Positions 1 to 7,728 of a stretch of 13,508 bases of DNA are shown in pieces. Below the pieces are notes generated by a model that had not been told where the DNA came from, did not search any database, and worked only from the letters and a program-made list of their open reading frames with translations. The number at the start of each line of letters is the position of its first letter. The stretch's first letter is position 1. The stretch comes from Jimgerdemannia flammicorona (Eukaryota > Mucoromycota > Endogonomycetes > Endogonales > Endogonaceae): NCBI GenBank assembly GCA_003990745.1, contig RBNI01004762.1, forward strand, positions 1 through 13,508. The letters are read 5' to 3'. A program made the position numbers and the translations under genes.

Positions 1-2
1 CT

Positions 3-2534
3 TTTGACCTGCGAAATGGTTACTGGCAAATTGCCATGAAAGAAGAAGACATCTACAAGACAGCCTTCCGAACCCGCTATGGACATTTTGAATTCCTGGT
101 TATGCCCTTTGGCTTAACTAATGCTCCTGCAACCTTCCAGACACTGATGAATACTATCCTGCACCCATACCTGGACAAATTCGTTGTTGTCTACATTGAC
201 GATATCCTAGTCTTCAGCAAAACCCTGGGGGAACATCTCGAACACCTTGAGCTAGTACTACTGAAACTCCGAGAGAACAGACTCTTCGCAAAACTCAGCA
301 AATGCGAATTTCTCCTGAAAGAAATCCAATTCCTTAGACACATTGTCACTCCAAATGGAATCAAAGTAGACCCCAGCAAAATCTCCACAATCAAAGATTG
401 GCCCAGACCCAAGAAGCTGAAAGACCTCCAGTCATTCCTGGGATTAGCAAACTATTACAGACGATTTGTTGCCAACTTTGCCAAAATTGCCACTGCCCTT
501 ACTCAAATGACTAAGCATAACAAGAAAGGAGAACAGCCCTGGACCATGAAACAAGAGAAAGACTTCAACAACCTTGTAAATTGGGGACCTGAACAAGATA
601 CCGCCTTCCAAGCATTGAAAGATGCCTTGATAACCACTCCAGTACTTCAAGCAGCAAACCCTGCCCTACCATATCAAGTTACCACTGATACCTCTGACCT
701 AGCTCTTGGAGCAGTACTCATACAAGAAGGACACCCTGTGGCCTATCACTCCTGCAAGTTCAACAATGCCGAAATCAACTACGCAACTCATGAGAAGGAA
801 ATGTTAGCCATCGTAGATACTCTGATCAAATGGTGACCATACCTAGAAAGAGCACACTTCACCGTATTGATTGATCACAAGTCATTAGTCAACATCAAGA
901 CTCAGGCTACTCTTTCTCGAAAACAAGCCAGATGGATGAAAGTCCTCACCAACTTTGACTATGAAATTCAGTACCACCCTGGCAAGGAAAACATTGTTGC
1001 CAATGCAATCTCCAGACCACCTATTGAAGAAGTTATCCAAACTCTCACCTTGGTTACAAACTCCATCATGGAACAAATTATCGCAGCATGTGCTGATGAT
1101 AAGGAAGCTCAAGTACTCCGAGAAATCCTGAACAGTGATGATGCTGACAAGCATACCCGGTACAATCAATATCAACTCAAGGATAATGCTATCTACTATA
1201 AGGACAGATTGTATATTCCAAATAACCGAGACCTCCGAAGGACTATCCTATTCGAATGTCATGACGCCCCTACAGCTGGACACTTAGGATTTGATAAATG
1301 CTATGAAGTCATCTCCCGAAACTTCTATTGGCTCCGAATGGCAGATCAACTCAAGACCTACATCACTTCCTGTGATGCCTGCCAACGGAACAAGTCCTCA
1401 ACACTAGCAAAACCTGGTCTACTCCACCCTATCCCAGTACCATCTACTAATTGGGAACAAGTCTCTATGGACTTCATTGTACAACTACCCCAAACCAAGA
1501 ACGGGAAAGACGCAATTGTTGTCTTTGTGGACTATCTCAGCAAACAAGCTCACTTTGTACCAACCACCACCACTGCAACAGCACCAGACATAGCTACACT
1601 CTTGTTTGACAATATCTTCTGCTATCATAGTCTTCCTAAGATCATTGTTAGTGACCGAGATCTGAAATTCACCAGCCATTTTTAGAAAGCCCTCCATGCA
1701 CACCTTGGAACAAAACTTGCACTATCTACAGCCTTTCACCCTGAAACTGATGGCCAAACTGAAAGAATGAACCGAACTCTGGAACAAATACTAAGAAACT
1801 ACATTTCCTACAGATAAGATGATTGGCATGAACACCTCACTGCAGTTGAGTTTGCCTATAACAACAGCAAGCAAGCCTCTCTTGGAATGACCCCATTCTT
1901 CACCAACACTGGACAAAACCCAAACACTCCTCTGACACTCATCCGAACCACTAAAGAACCCTCTACAGTTGAAGCTGTTGAAGAATTCTTACTCCGAATG
2001 CGTAATCTAAGCCAGATCATAATTGAGAACTTATCACGAGCTCAAGAATAACAGTCACAGTATGTTAACCAACATTACCAAGAAGAAACCTTTGATATTG
2101 GAGAAAAAGTTCTACTAGACATCCGAGGATACCGAGTTGACAACCTCAAGCACAGACCATCTACAAAGCTGAACAGTAAGTTCATCGGACCATTTGAAGT
2201 CATTTCACAAGTCTCTCCAATCTCCTACAAATTGGCGCTACCAGATACCATTAAGATTCACCCAGTCTTCAATGTCCAACGTCTCAAGCGATACAATGAC
2301 AATGATGATGAACTATTCCCGAACCGAACTACAGAACCACCTGCACCTGTCATTATTAATGACCATGAAGAATACGAAGTCGAACAAATCCTCAACAAAC
2401 GTGGCCACAAGAACCACCCTGAGTATCTCATTAAATGGAAAGGTTATCCGATCCATGATGCAACATGGGAACCCAAGACCAATCTCCAGAATGCTACTGA
2501 CTTAGTTCAGGAATATGACTCCTTGAACAACTGA
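3..2534 (+). pseudogene. pol: Ty3/gypsy pol, partial (RT, RNase H, integrase, chromodomain), four nonsense codons
   Basis: One frame runs from position 3 to the TGA at 2532-2534, broken by stops at 834, 1683, 1815 and 2049. [11 protein letters not shown] at the window edge, MPFGL, and the catalytic YIDD at 192-203. RNase H: the TDTSD, THEKE and IDHKS acidic motifs. Integrase: an HHCC zinc finger at about 1259-1388, then D (1470-1472), D (1653-1655) and E (1761-1763); the last two are 35 residues apart, the classical spacing. A GPF motif and a chromodomain at about 2367-2520 (YEVEQIL, LIKWKGY, TWEP) follow; family chromodomains direct integration to heterochromatin. Every stop is one C:G to T:A change from Gln, Arg or Trp; copy B keeps TGG where copy A has TAG at 1683. 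Catalytic residues are otherwise intact, so inactivation looks recent. Confidence 0.93.
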
Positions 2535-2681
2535 AATCCGAATACTCCAATACCTATCAGTATACAACATATACTACTCTCTTGAACACTATAATTATCA
2601 TAAACCTAATCAAGAACTCAGCAAGGCAGAACAAAATTAGAAGGCCCCGACGAGGACATCAAAAGCTAAGAAGGGGAGAGT
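2535..2681 (+). promoter_or_regulatory. pol 3' untranslated segment with polypurine tract
   Basis: This short AT-rich spacer follows the pol stop and ends in a purine run at 2668-2680 (AAGAAGGGGAGAG). In LTR elements such a tract primes plus-strand DNA synthesis and sits directly before the 3' LTR; here it is followed one base later by TGTAAG at 2682. Copy B keeps the same arrangement at 6653-6665. No other comparable purine tract lies between pol and the next element, which is the main reason for placing the LTR start here. Confidence 0.75.
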
Positions 2682-2707
2682 TGTAAGTACACAATCTCCA
2701 AGCCACA

Positions 2708-2820
2708 GAAATCATACACGATCTTCGAACAAATCTGGAAATCACCTGCAAGATCACGAAGCTAAGTCAAACAGAAGTCACAGCGCACAAAGCTGAGTTA
2801 ATACCAAGTCACGGAACACA
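2708..2820 (+). repeat. U3 tandem repeats, LTR of copy A
   Basis: Two kinds of short tandem repeat follow each other. GAAATCA units start at 2708 and 2738, 30 bases apart. Then come two 31-base units, 2759-2789 and 2790-2820, both beginning AAGCT and both containing AAGTCAC or GAAGTCAC. The 31-base units carry TAAGTCA and TGAGTTA, each one transition away from TGAGTCA, the core bound by Gcn4/AP-1 type bZIP factors in fungi; copy B keeps TGAGTCA in both units. Enhancer-like repeats upstream of a TATA box are typical of LTR U3 regions. That these bind a bZIP factor is inference. Confidence 0.75.
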
Positions 2821-2843
2821 AGATTCACACAAACGGGATCTTA

Positions 2844-2870
2844 CCAATCCAGAACAAATGCATATATACC
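2844..2870 (+). promoter_or_regulatory. First LTR promoter (CCAAT and TATA elements) ahead of the U3 open frame
   Basis: A CCAAT pentamer at about 2844-2848 precedes TATATA near 2863-2868. The ATG of the U3 open frame lies about 70 bases downstream at 2938, leaving an A/C-rich, ATG-free leader. Copy B keeps both elements (CCAAT near 6861, TATATA near 6880) and a similar distance to its ATG at 6957. This suggests a dedicated transcript for the open frame, separate from the promoter at 4223. Confidence 0.5.
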
Positions 2871-2937
2871 CAGCCCCAAGACATATCGAAACAGAGAACC
2901 AAAACAAACAACATCCATAACTTCCAAACACACAAAC

Positions 2938-4035
2938 ATGACCACCAAGATCTACAACCACATCCGCACTGATATTTGGAATGCCATTGTCAACCGAGCT
3001 ACACCCCCTCTGCCCCTCATGAATATCTACAGCCAAGCACCTCTCTACTTCGTGGAAGCCCGATGGAATGCCCTGAACATGCTTAATGAGGCCCACCGGA
3101 TTAGACAAATCTCAAGCTACTACCAGATCGGCCGCCTCCTGGAAGACATGGTTGAACACCACCACGATACAGACATTACCCAGATGTCTCAATACCAGAA
3201 GCTCATTGCCCGCAAACACCGAGAACTCTTCTATGAGTACAGCACCTTTATTCCCCGCCTCCGAGTTACTACCAGCAAAATGGTTGCTACCCTGTCCTAC
3301 AGCCAAATCGATGACATGATATAAGAACTCAACCACAAGTACCTTGAGTACGTTGAAACCACAGACAGAACCTTCCCACACCCCGATGACCACATCCTGC
3401 AAATACCCCAAGTTGGATATGCTATGAAGGATATCTACGATATAATTAACTTCGACAAGGACGAAGCAGAAGACAATGATCCTTCTGATGCTGACATGAC
3501 CTCAAGCCAAGGATCTCTTCCAACTCTGATCATACCGCCAACTCTGCCGATGAACTTACAACAGTTCATAACAGCATATGAGACTTATTGGGACAATGAC
3601 CACTGGCATGAATACCAATCTGCATTCACTCCTGATTACTTCAACTACAATGAAGAGACCAGAGAACACAACCTGTATCTCCAGACAACCCTCGAGATCA
3701 AACCAACAACTCCACCACCTGAGTATGAGCGACATGAACCACAGCCGCCAGCTTACTACAACCCTGTGACTCATAGTGCTATAACCTATAGAAGGTACAC
3801 AGACAGCGAATCCAATGAAAGCGAAGACAGCACACCCCTCCTTCGCCCACCGACACCTTACCCAGCATACGAGACAGATGATGCCATCCTGTGGGATGGA
3901 GATGAAGTCCCAATGTATTATTATCTCAGCCAACAAGGAGAAGTAATCCACAAACCACTCTTCCTAGATGACTACTTCATCAGAGATGATGTCATCGATG
4001 GTGATGTCATTGAAGACTACCCAGACAGTACCTAA
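2938..4035 (+). pseudogene. Unrecognised protein encoded in the LTR U3 region, 365 codons with one stop
   Basis: I do not recognise this protein. From ATG 2938 the frame runs to TAA 4033-4035, broken once at codon 129 (TAA 3322-3324, where copy B reads CAA). It contains no cysteine, no zinc knuckle, no signal peptide and no obvious membrane segment. Residues 1-165 are probably helical, rich in Tyr, His and Ile. An acidic stretch (DEAEDNDPSDAD) follows. A low-complexity C-terminal half is rich in Pro, Tyr, Asp and Glu. Two PPxY motifs stand at residues 260-263 (PPEY) and 270-273 (PPAY); PPxY is the standard ligand of WW domains such as those in Nedd4/Rsp5 ubiquitin ligases. The last 20 residues are strongly acidic. 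The start is chosen because copy B has an aligned ATG and the leader lacks ATGs. It could be an accessory protein, or a Gag of unusual type if the LTR is shorter than I propose. Confidence 0.7.
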
Positions 4036-4222
4036 ACCATAAATAGCTTAGCAGTCAAATATAGTTAGATTAGCCTTGTACAACATAACTGTGAACTGAC
4101 TCAGCAGTCAGACGATCTCTTGACATGTCAGATCACACTTATACTACGTGACTGCATTCCGACTCAGCAAAGCACTTAGTGCTACATCCATATCTAGCAT
4201 AGTCCAGATAGCCCCTCACTAG
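4036..4222 (+). promoter_or_regulatory. Non-coding U3 segment with TGACTCA and palindromic sites
   Basis: No gene is visible here. TGACTCA (reverse complement of TGAGTCA) lies at 4097-4103, a one-mismatch CGACTCA near 4160, and the perfect 10-base palindrome TGACATGTCA at 4121-4130. All lie within about 130 bases upstream of the TATAAATA at 4223, a sensible position for activator sites of the genomic-RNA promoter. Factor identity is inferred from the motif only. Confidence 0.4.
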
Positions 4223-4230
4223 TATAAATA
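4223..4230 (+). promoter_or_regulatory. TATA box of the second LTR promoter
   Basis: TATAAATA is followed by a C-rich stretch and a run of A/C-rich sequence lacking long open frames. Its place near the 3' end of the LTR-like unit and ahead of the gag-like start at 4556 fits the promoter for the genomic and gag-pol RNA, with the R region starting about 25-35 bases downstream. Confidence 0.6.
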
Positions 4231-4346
4231 CCCCCTCCCCCAGACCTCAGAATCTCAGACCTGAACAATCCGAACACAACTCCTGAGCACTTCCCCACAA
4301 TATCCCTTCACCCAATACTCCTAGTATAGCAATATCATGAATAGCA

Positions 4347-4352
4347 AATAAA
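4347..4352 (+). terminator. AATAAA poly(A) signal in the LTR
   Basis: AATAAA sits about 120 bases after the TATA box and about 85 bases before the proposed LTR end. In an LTR this order (TATA, start of R, poly(A) signal, U5) lets the transcript of the upstream pol end inside the 3' LTR. Confidence 0.5.
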
Positions 4353-4437
4353 CCTATTTAATAACCCATAAACCACTCTTAAGTAAATCTGCTCCCCGTT
4401 AGGTCCTACTCCTAACCCCATCACGAAATTTCCTAAT

Positions 4438-4455
4438 TGGGTATTGTCTGCAGCG
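4438..4455 (+). other. Candidate minus-strand primer-binding site
   Basis: TGG at 4438-4440 begins a stretch (continuing GTATTGTCTGCAG) directly after the proposed LTR end. LTR elements primed by a tRNA usually start the site with TGG, the complement of the tRNA CCA end. I cannot match the rest to a known tRNA. A self-priming mechanism, as in Tf1-type elements, was considered but I found no convincing complement near the likely transcript start. Confidence 0.25.
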
Positions 4456-4555
4456 ATACGCCGATTCAACTAAGCTGGTCTTAGTTTCTTGAACTTCCTG
4501 AAATACAGAAAATCCTGAACATCCAGAACTAGTCCAAGAAAGGACTTTGGTTGAG

Positions 4556-4710
4556 ATGTCAACCCGATCTTAAAATCAATAAGCATAGAGGACGTACTCC
4601 ATATGAAATTAATCTTGACCATAAGAAAATGGTCTTCCAGAATATCCAGAACTTCCAGAATACCCTTTCAGAACTACGTAATGGTTACCCTAAAAAGCAA
4701 CCCTCTTACA
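4556..4710 (+). pseudogene. gag: Decayed start of gag (copy B)
   Basis: ATG 4556 begins MSTRS and is followed in the same frame by many stops (4571, 4580, 4586 and more), nearly all explicable as C to T changes in CAA, CAG or CGA. A Pro-Glu-Tyr repeat, GLPEYPELPEYP, is still readable at 4631-4666. Position after the LTR and before pol argues for gag; no zinc knuckle remains because the rest is deleted. A second, shifted frame (from 4551 into the integrase part) is open here only by chance and joins across the deletion. Confidence 0.42.
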
Positions 4711-6239
4711 CAATCTCTAGATCACCCATTGAAGAAGTTATCCAAACTCTCACCTTAGTTACAAACTCTATCATGGAACAAATTATTACAGTATGCACCA
4801 ATAATAAAGAAGCTCAAGCACTCTGAGAAATTCTGAATAGTGACGATGCCAACAAGCATACCCAATACCATCAATACCAACTCAAGGATAATACTATCTA
4901 CTATAAGAACAGACTATATGTCCTAAACAACCAAGACCTCCAAAAGACTATCCTATTTGAATGTCATGATGCACCTACAGCTGGATATTTAGGATTTGAT
5001 AAATGTTACAAAGTTATCTCCCAAAACTTCTATTGGCCCTATATGGTAGATCAGCTAAAGACCTATATCACTTCCTGTGATGCCTACCAATAGAACAAGT
5101 CATTAACACTAGTAAAACCTGGCCTACTCCACCCTATCCTAGTACTATCTGCTAATTGGGAACAAATCTTTATGGACTTCATTGTATAACTATCCCAAAC
5201 CAAGAACAGAAAAGATGTAATTGTTGTCTTCATGGACTATCTCAGCAAACAAGCCCACTTTGTGCCAACTACCACTACTATAACAGCATCAGACATAGCC
5301 ACACTCTTGTTTGATAACATCTTCTGCTATTATGGTCTTCCTAAGATCATTATTAGTAACCAAGACTTGAAATTTACCAGCTATTTTTGGAAAGCCCTCC
5401 ATGTATACCTTGGAATAAAACTTGTACTATCTACAGCCTTTTACCCTGAAACTGATGGCCAAACTGAAAGAATGAACTGAACTCTAGAACAAATGCTAAG
5501 GAACTATATTTCCTACAGACAAGATAATTGGCATAAACACCTCACCACAGTTGAGTTTGCCTATAACAATAGTAAGCAAGCCTCTCTTGGAATGACTCCA
5601 TTCTTCACCAACACTGGACAAAACCTAAACACCCCTTTGACACTTATCTGAACTACTAAAGAACCCTCCACAGTTGAAGCTATTGAAGAATTCCTACTTC
5701 GAATGCATAATCTAAGCCAGATCACAATTGAGAATTTATTATGAGCTAAAGAACAACAGTCACAGTATATTAACCAACATCACCGAGAAGAAACCTTTGA
5801 TATTGGAGAAAAAGTTCTACTAGACATCCGAGGATACTGAGTTGACAACCTCAAGCACAGACCATCTATAAAGCTGAACAGCAAGTTCATTGGACTATTT
5901 GAAGTCATTGCACAAGTCTCTCTGACCTCCTACAAATTGGTGCTACCAGATACTATTAAGATCCACCCAGTCTTCAATGTTCAACATCTCAAGTGATATA
6001 ATGAAAATAATGATGAGCTATTTCCAAACTAAACTACTGAACCACCTATATCTATCATTATTAATGACTAAGAAGAATATGAAGTTGAACAAATCCTCAA
6101 TAAATATGGCCACAAGAACTACCCCAAGTATCTTATCAAATGGAAAGGTTATCCAATCTATGATGCAACATGGGAACTCAAGACCAACCTCCAGAATGCT
6201 ATTGACTTAGTTCAGGAATATGATTCCTTAAACAACTGA
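4711..6239 (+). pseudogene. pol: Integrase and chromodomain remnant of gypsy pol (copy B), ten nonsense codons
   Basis: This stretch aligns with copy A 1004-2534 in one frame, to the same terminal stop (6237-6239). In-frame stops lie at 4824, 5091, 5187, 5478, 5649, 5742, 5838, 5994, 6030 and 6069. Most are CGA to TGA or CAA to TAA; 5091 and 6030 need two changes, and 6069 also needs a transversion. The integrase core is still clear ([22 protein letters not shown]), as is the chromodomain (YEVEQIL, LIKWKGY). Zinc-finger, DDE and cage regions are eroded: the second Asp context reads ISNQD where copy A has VSDRD, so the catalytic Asp is an Asn. It is non-functional. The left edge is a deletion junction with a short shared sequence, CAATCTC, present in both copies. 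Confidence 0.9.
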
Positions 6240-6339
6240 AACCCGAATACTCCAACATCTATCAGTATATATCATATATTACCTTCCGAACAGTATAATT
6301 ACTATGAACCAAATCAAGAACTCAGCAAGTCAAAACAAG
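6240..6339 (+). other. pol 3' untranslated segment, copy B
   Basis: Non-coding sequence matching copy A 2535-2625, including CCGAATACTCCAA and AATCAAGAACTCAGCAAG. It ends where copy B diverges into extra sequence. Confidence 0.7.
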
Positions 6340-6612
6340 AATACCAACCCTTTAGAAAAATAGCAAAACTGAAAGCAAGCCTATTCTCCCCATACCACTG
6401 ATGGAAAATGAGGTGTAGACATTTAAGAAGATTCCTTAGAGGAAATTCTCCAGCAGTGAATAATATCAGAATCACTTCCAGTGCACAGCATTGAACACAC
6501 AACCCTTTAACATATGAATCCAACATATTAGGCAACTGTACTACAAGTATGCCACTTTCTGAAAAAATGGACTTTACTGGACTTTTGACCTCCCAAATGG
6601 TGTAACAATACT
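6340..6612. other. About 270 extra bases in copy B absent from copy A
   Basis: Copy A passes directly from the AACTCAGCAAG segment to GAACAAAATTAG, while copy B has about 270 bases between them. No open frame of credible length is seen on either strand. The last part, 6582-6601, matches window positions 1-20 (the RT segment encoding FDLRNG) at 18 of 20 bases, and one frame around it reads YWTFDLPNG. It may therefore be a rearranged pol fragment, or an unrelated insert with a chance match. Confidence 0.5.
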
Positions 6613-6652
6613 AGAACAAAATTAGAAGGTCCCAATGAGGATATTGAAAGCT

Positions 6653-6665
6653 AAAAAGGGGAGAG
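6653..6665 (+). promoter_or_regulatory. Polypurine tract, copy B
   Basis: A purine-only run (AAAAAGGGGAGAG) precedes TGTAAG by one base, as in copy A. It would have primed plus-strand synthesis and marks the start of the second LTR. Confidence 0.7.
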
Positions 6666-6692
6666 TTGTAAGCACACAACCTCTAAGCCACA

Positions 6693-6837
6693 GAAATCAC
6701 ACATCACCCTCTGAATAAGCTACCGAAATCACATGTGACCTCTGAACAAATCTGGAAATCACCTGTATGATCATGAAGCTGAGTCAAACTGAAGTCACAG
6801 CACACAAAGCTGAGTCAATATGAAGTCACGGAACACA
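6693..6837 (+). repeat. U3 tandem repeats, LTR of copy B
   Basis: GAAATCAC starts at 6693, 6725 and 6755, giving three units of 30-32 bases where copy A has two. Two 31-base units follow at 6776-6806 and 6807-6837; they are near-identical and each contains a perfect TGAGTCA. Repeat-number differences between LTRs of a family are usual for enhancer repeats. Confidence 0.78.
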
Positions 6838-6956
6838 AGATTTATACAAACAAAATCTTACCAATCAGGACCAAATACATATATACTGAGTACCAAGATG
6901 CATCAAAGTAGAGAACCAAAACAAACAACAACCACAACTTCCAAACACACACAAAT

Positions 6957-7642
6957 ATGACCACTGAGATCTATAACTGTATCTGTGCTGACATTTGGAA
7001 TACTATTATCAACTGAGTTACACCCCCTCTGCTCCTCATAAATATCCATAGCCTAGCACCCCTCTACTTCATGGAAGCCTGATGGAATGCCCTGAACATA
7101 CTCAATAAGGCCCACCGAATCAGACAAATCTCAAGCTACTACCAGATTGGCTGCCTCCTAGAAGACATAGTCAAACACCACCATAATACAGACATTATCC
7201 AGATGTCTCAACACCAGAAGCTCATTGCCTACAAATATCAAGAACTCTTCTACAAGTATAGTACTGTTATTCTCTGCCTCTAAGTTACTACTGCCAAAAT
7301 GATTACTACTCTGTCCTATGGCCAAATTGATGACATGATACAAGAACTCAATTATAAGTACCTCGAGTACATTGAAACTACAGACAGAACCTTCCCATAC
7401 CTGAATGACCATATCCTACAAATGCCTCAAGTCAGATATGCCATGAAGGACATCTACAATATAATTCACTTTGATGAAGATAAAGTAGAAGACAATGATC
7501 TCTCTGATGCCAACATGACCTCAAGCCAAGGATCTCTATCAACCCTGATCACACCACTAACCCTGCCGATGAACTTATAATAGTTCATAACCACCTATGA
7601 GACCTATTGGAACAATGACTACTGGCATGAATACCAACCTGC
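6957..7642 (+). pseudogene. U3-encoded protein, copy B, 5' part only, five nonsense codons
   Basis: The frame from ATG 6957 aligns codon for codon with copy A 2938-3623 for about 228 codons and is cut off by the LINE. Stops stand at 7014, 7080, 7281, 7578 and 7581. In copy A the matching codons are CGA, CGA, CGA, CAA and CAG, so all five arise by transitions. Copy B reads CAA at the position where copy A has its only stop, so the two copies broke independently. The PPxY part lies beyond the break and is not present here. Confidence 0.8.
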
Positions 7643-7728
7643 TATACATCTTTCTCTGGTACAATTCACGTTACACAAAACTTCAAGCAACAGTTTTCGA
7701 CATAATTAGGAGAAAAGGTACTATCAAA

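Larger units (their letters stand above)
1..4436 (+). mobile_element. Ty3/gypsy chromovirus copy A, 5'-truncated by the window edge
   Basis: An LTR retrotransposon read on the plus strand. The visible order is RT, RNase H, integrase, chromodomain, a polypurine tract and a long LTR-like unit. RT-RNaseH-IN order defines Ty3/gypsy elements, and a C-terminal chromodomain after integrase marks the chromovirus lineage. The 5' LTR, gag, protease and the N-terminal part of RT lie outside the window. The right boundary at about 4436 is set where the gag-like leader of the next element begins and is uncertain by several bases. No target-site duplication can be seen because the far end is missing. Confidence 0.9.
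2682..4436 (+). repeat. Long LTR-like unit shared by copies A and B (about 1.75 kb)
   Basis: The unit begins TGTAAG right after the polypurine tract. Its last part has the layout of a U3-R-U5 junction: TATAAATA at 4223-4230, AATAAA at 4347-4352, then a TGG-starting primer-site candidate near 4438. After it comes a leader and a gag-like start, as expected downstream of a 5' LTR. A second copy of its first 940 or so bases follows pol of copy B. The U3 part holds a 365-codon frame. Alternative: the LTR is only about 250 bases (2682 to about 2930) and the open frame is a separate gene of a tandem array. I prefer the long LTR because the short version would hold no AATAAA and no primer-site-like sequence follows it. 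Confidence 0.62.
4436..7642 (+). mobile_element. Ty3/gypsy copy B, internally deleted and interrupted by a LINE
   Basis: Copy B uses the LTR-like unit at 2682-4436 as its 5' LTR, followed by leader, gag start, a deletion junction at about 4711, integrase plus chromodomain, about 270 unmatched bases, a polypurine tract and a partial 3' LTR. It aligns base for base with copy A over 1004-2640 and 2682-3623, apart from the extra bases and one additional repeat unit. Differences are mostly transitions that remove C or G from copy B. Most of gag and all of protease, RT and RNase H are absent, so it could not move on its own. Confidence 0.85.
6667..7642 (+). repeat. Second LTR-like unit (copy B 3' LTR), truncated by the LINE
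   Basis: It aligns with 2682-3623 of the first unit, including the repeats, CCAAT/TATA region, ATG and first part of the U3 open frame. It has one extra 30-base repeat unit. Alignment stops after CCAACCTGC at 7642, where LINE sequence begins. The missing 3' part of about 810 bases should resume beyond the LINE poly(A) tail, outside this window. Confidence 0.85.

Noticed and set aside
2194..2505. A second plus-strand frame over the end of pol
   Set aside because: It overlaps the integrase tail and chromodomain in another frame; the pol frame has clear motifs and this one has none.
3556..3951. A 131-codon minus-strand open frame antisense to the U3 protein
   Set aside because: It is hydrophobic only as a mirror of the acidic/Tyr-rich sense protein, and has no promoter-like sequence. 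The sense frame is kept in copy B.
2938..4035. Reading the U3 frame as an envelope gene
   Set aside because: No signal peptide, no membrane anchor and no cysteines, and it lies after the polypurine tract rather than before it.
4500..4665. CCAGAA/CTGAA repeats as a CRISPR or satellite array
   Set aside because: The units are short, irregular and partly explained by Pro-Glu-Tyr codons in the gag remnant.
4551..4826. A continuous 91-codon frame across the copy B deletion, read as a real fusion gene
   Set aside because: It lacks an ATG start (TTG), its first half is out of frame with the gag-like ATG, and it ends at a decay-type TGA within integrase.
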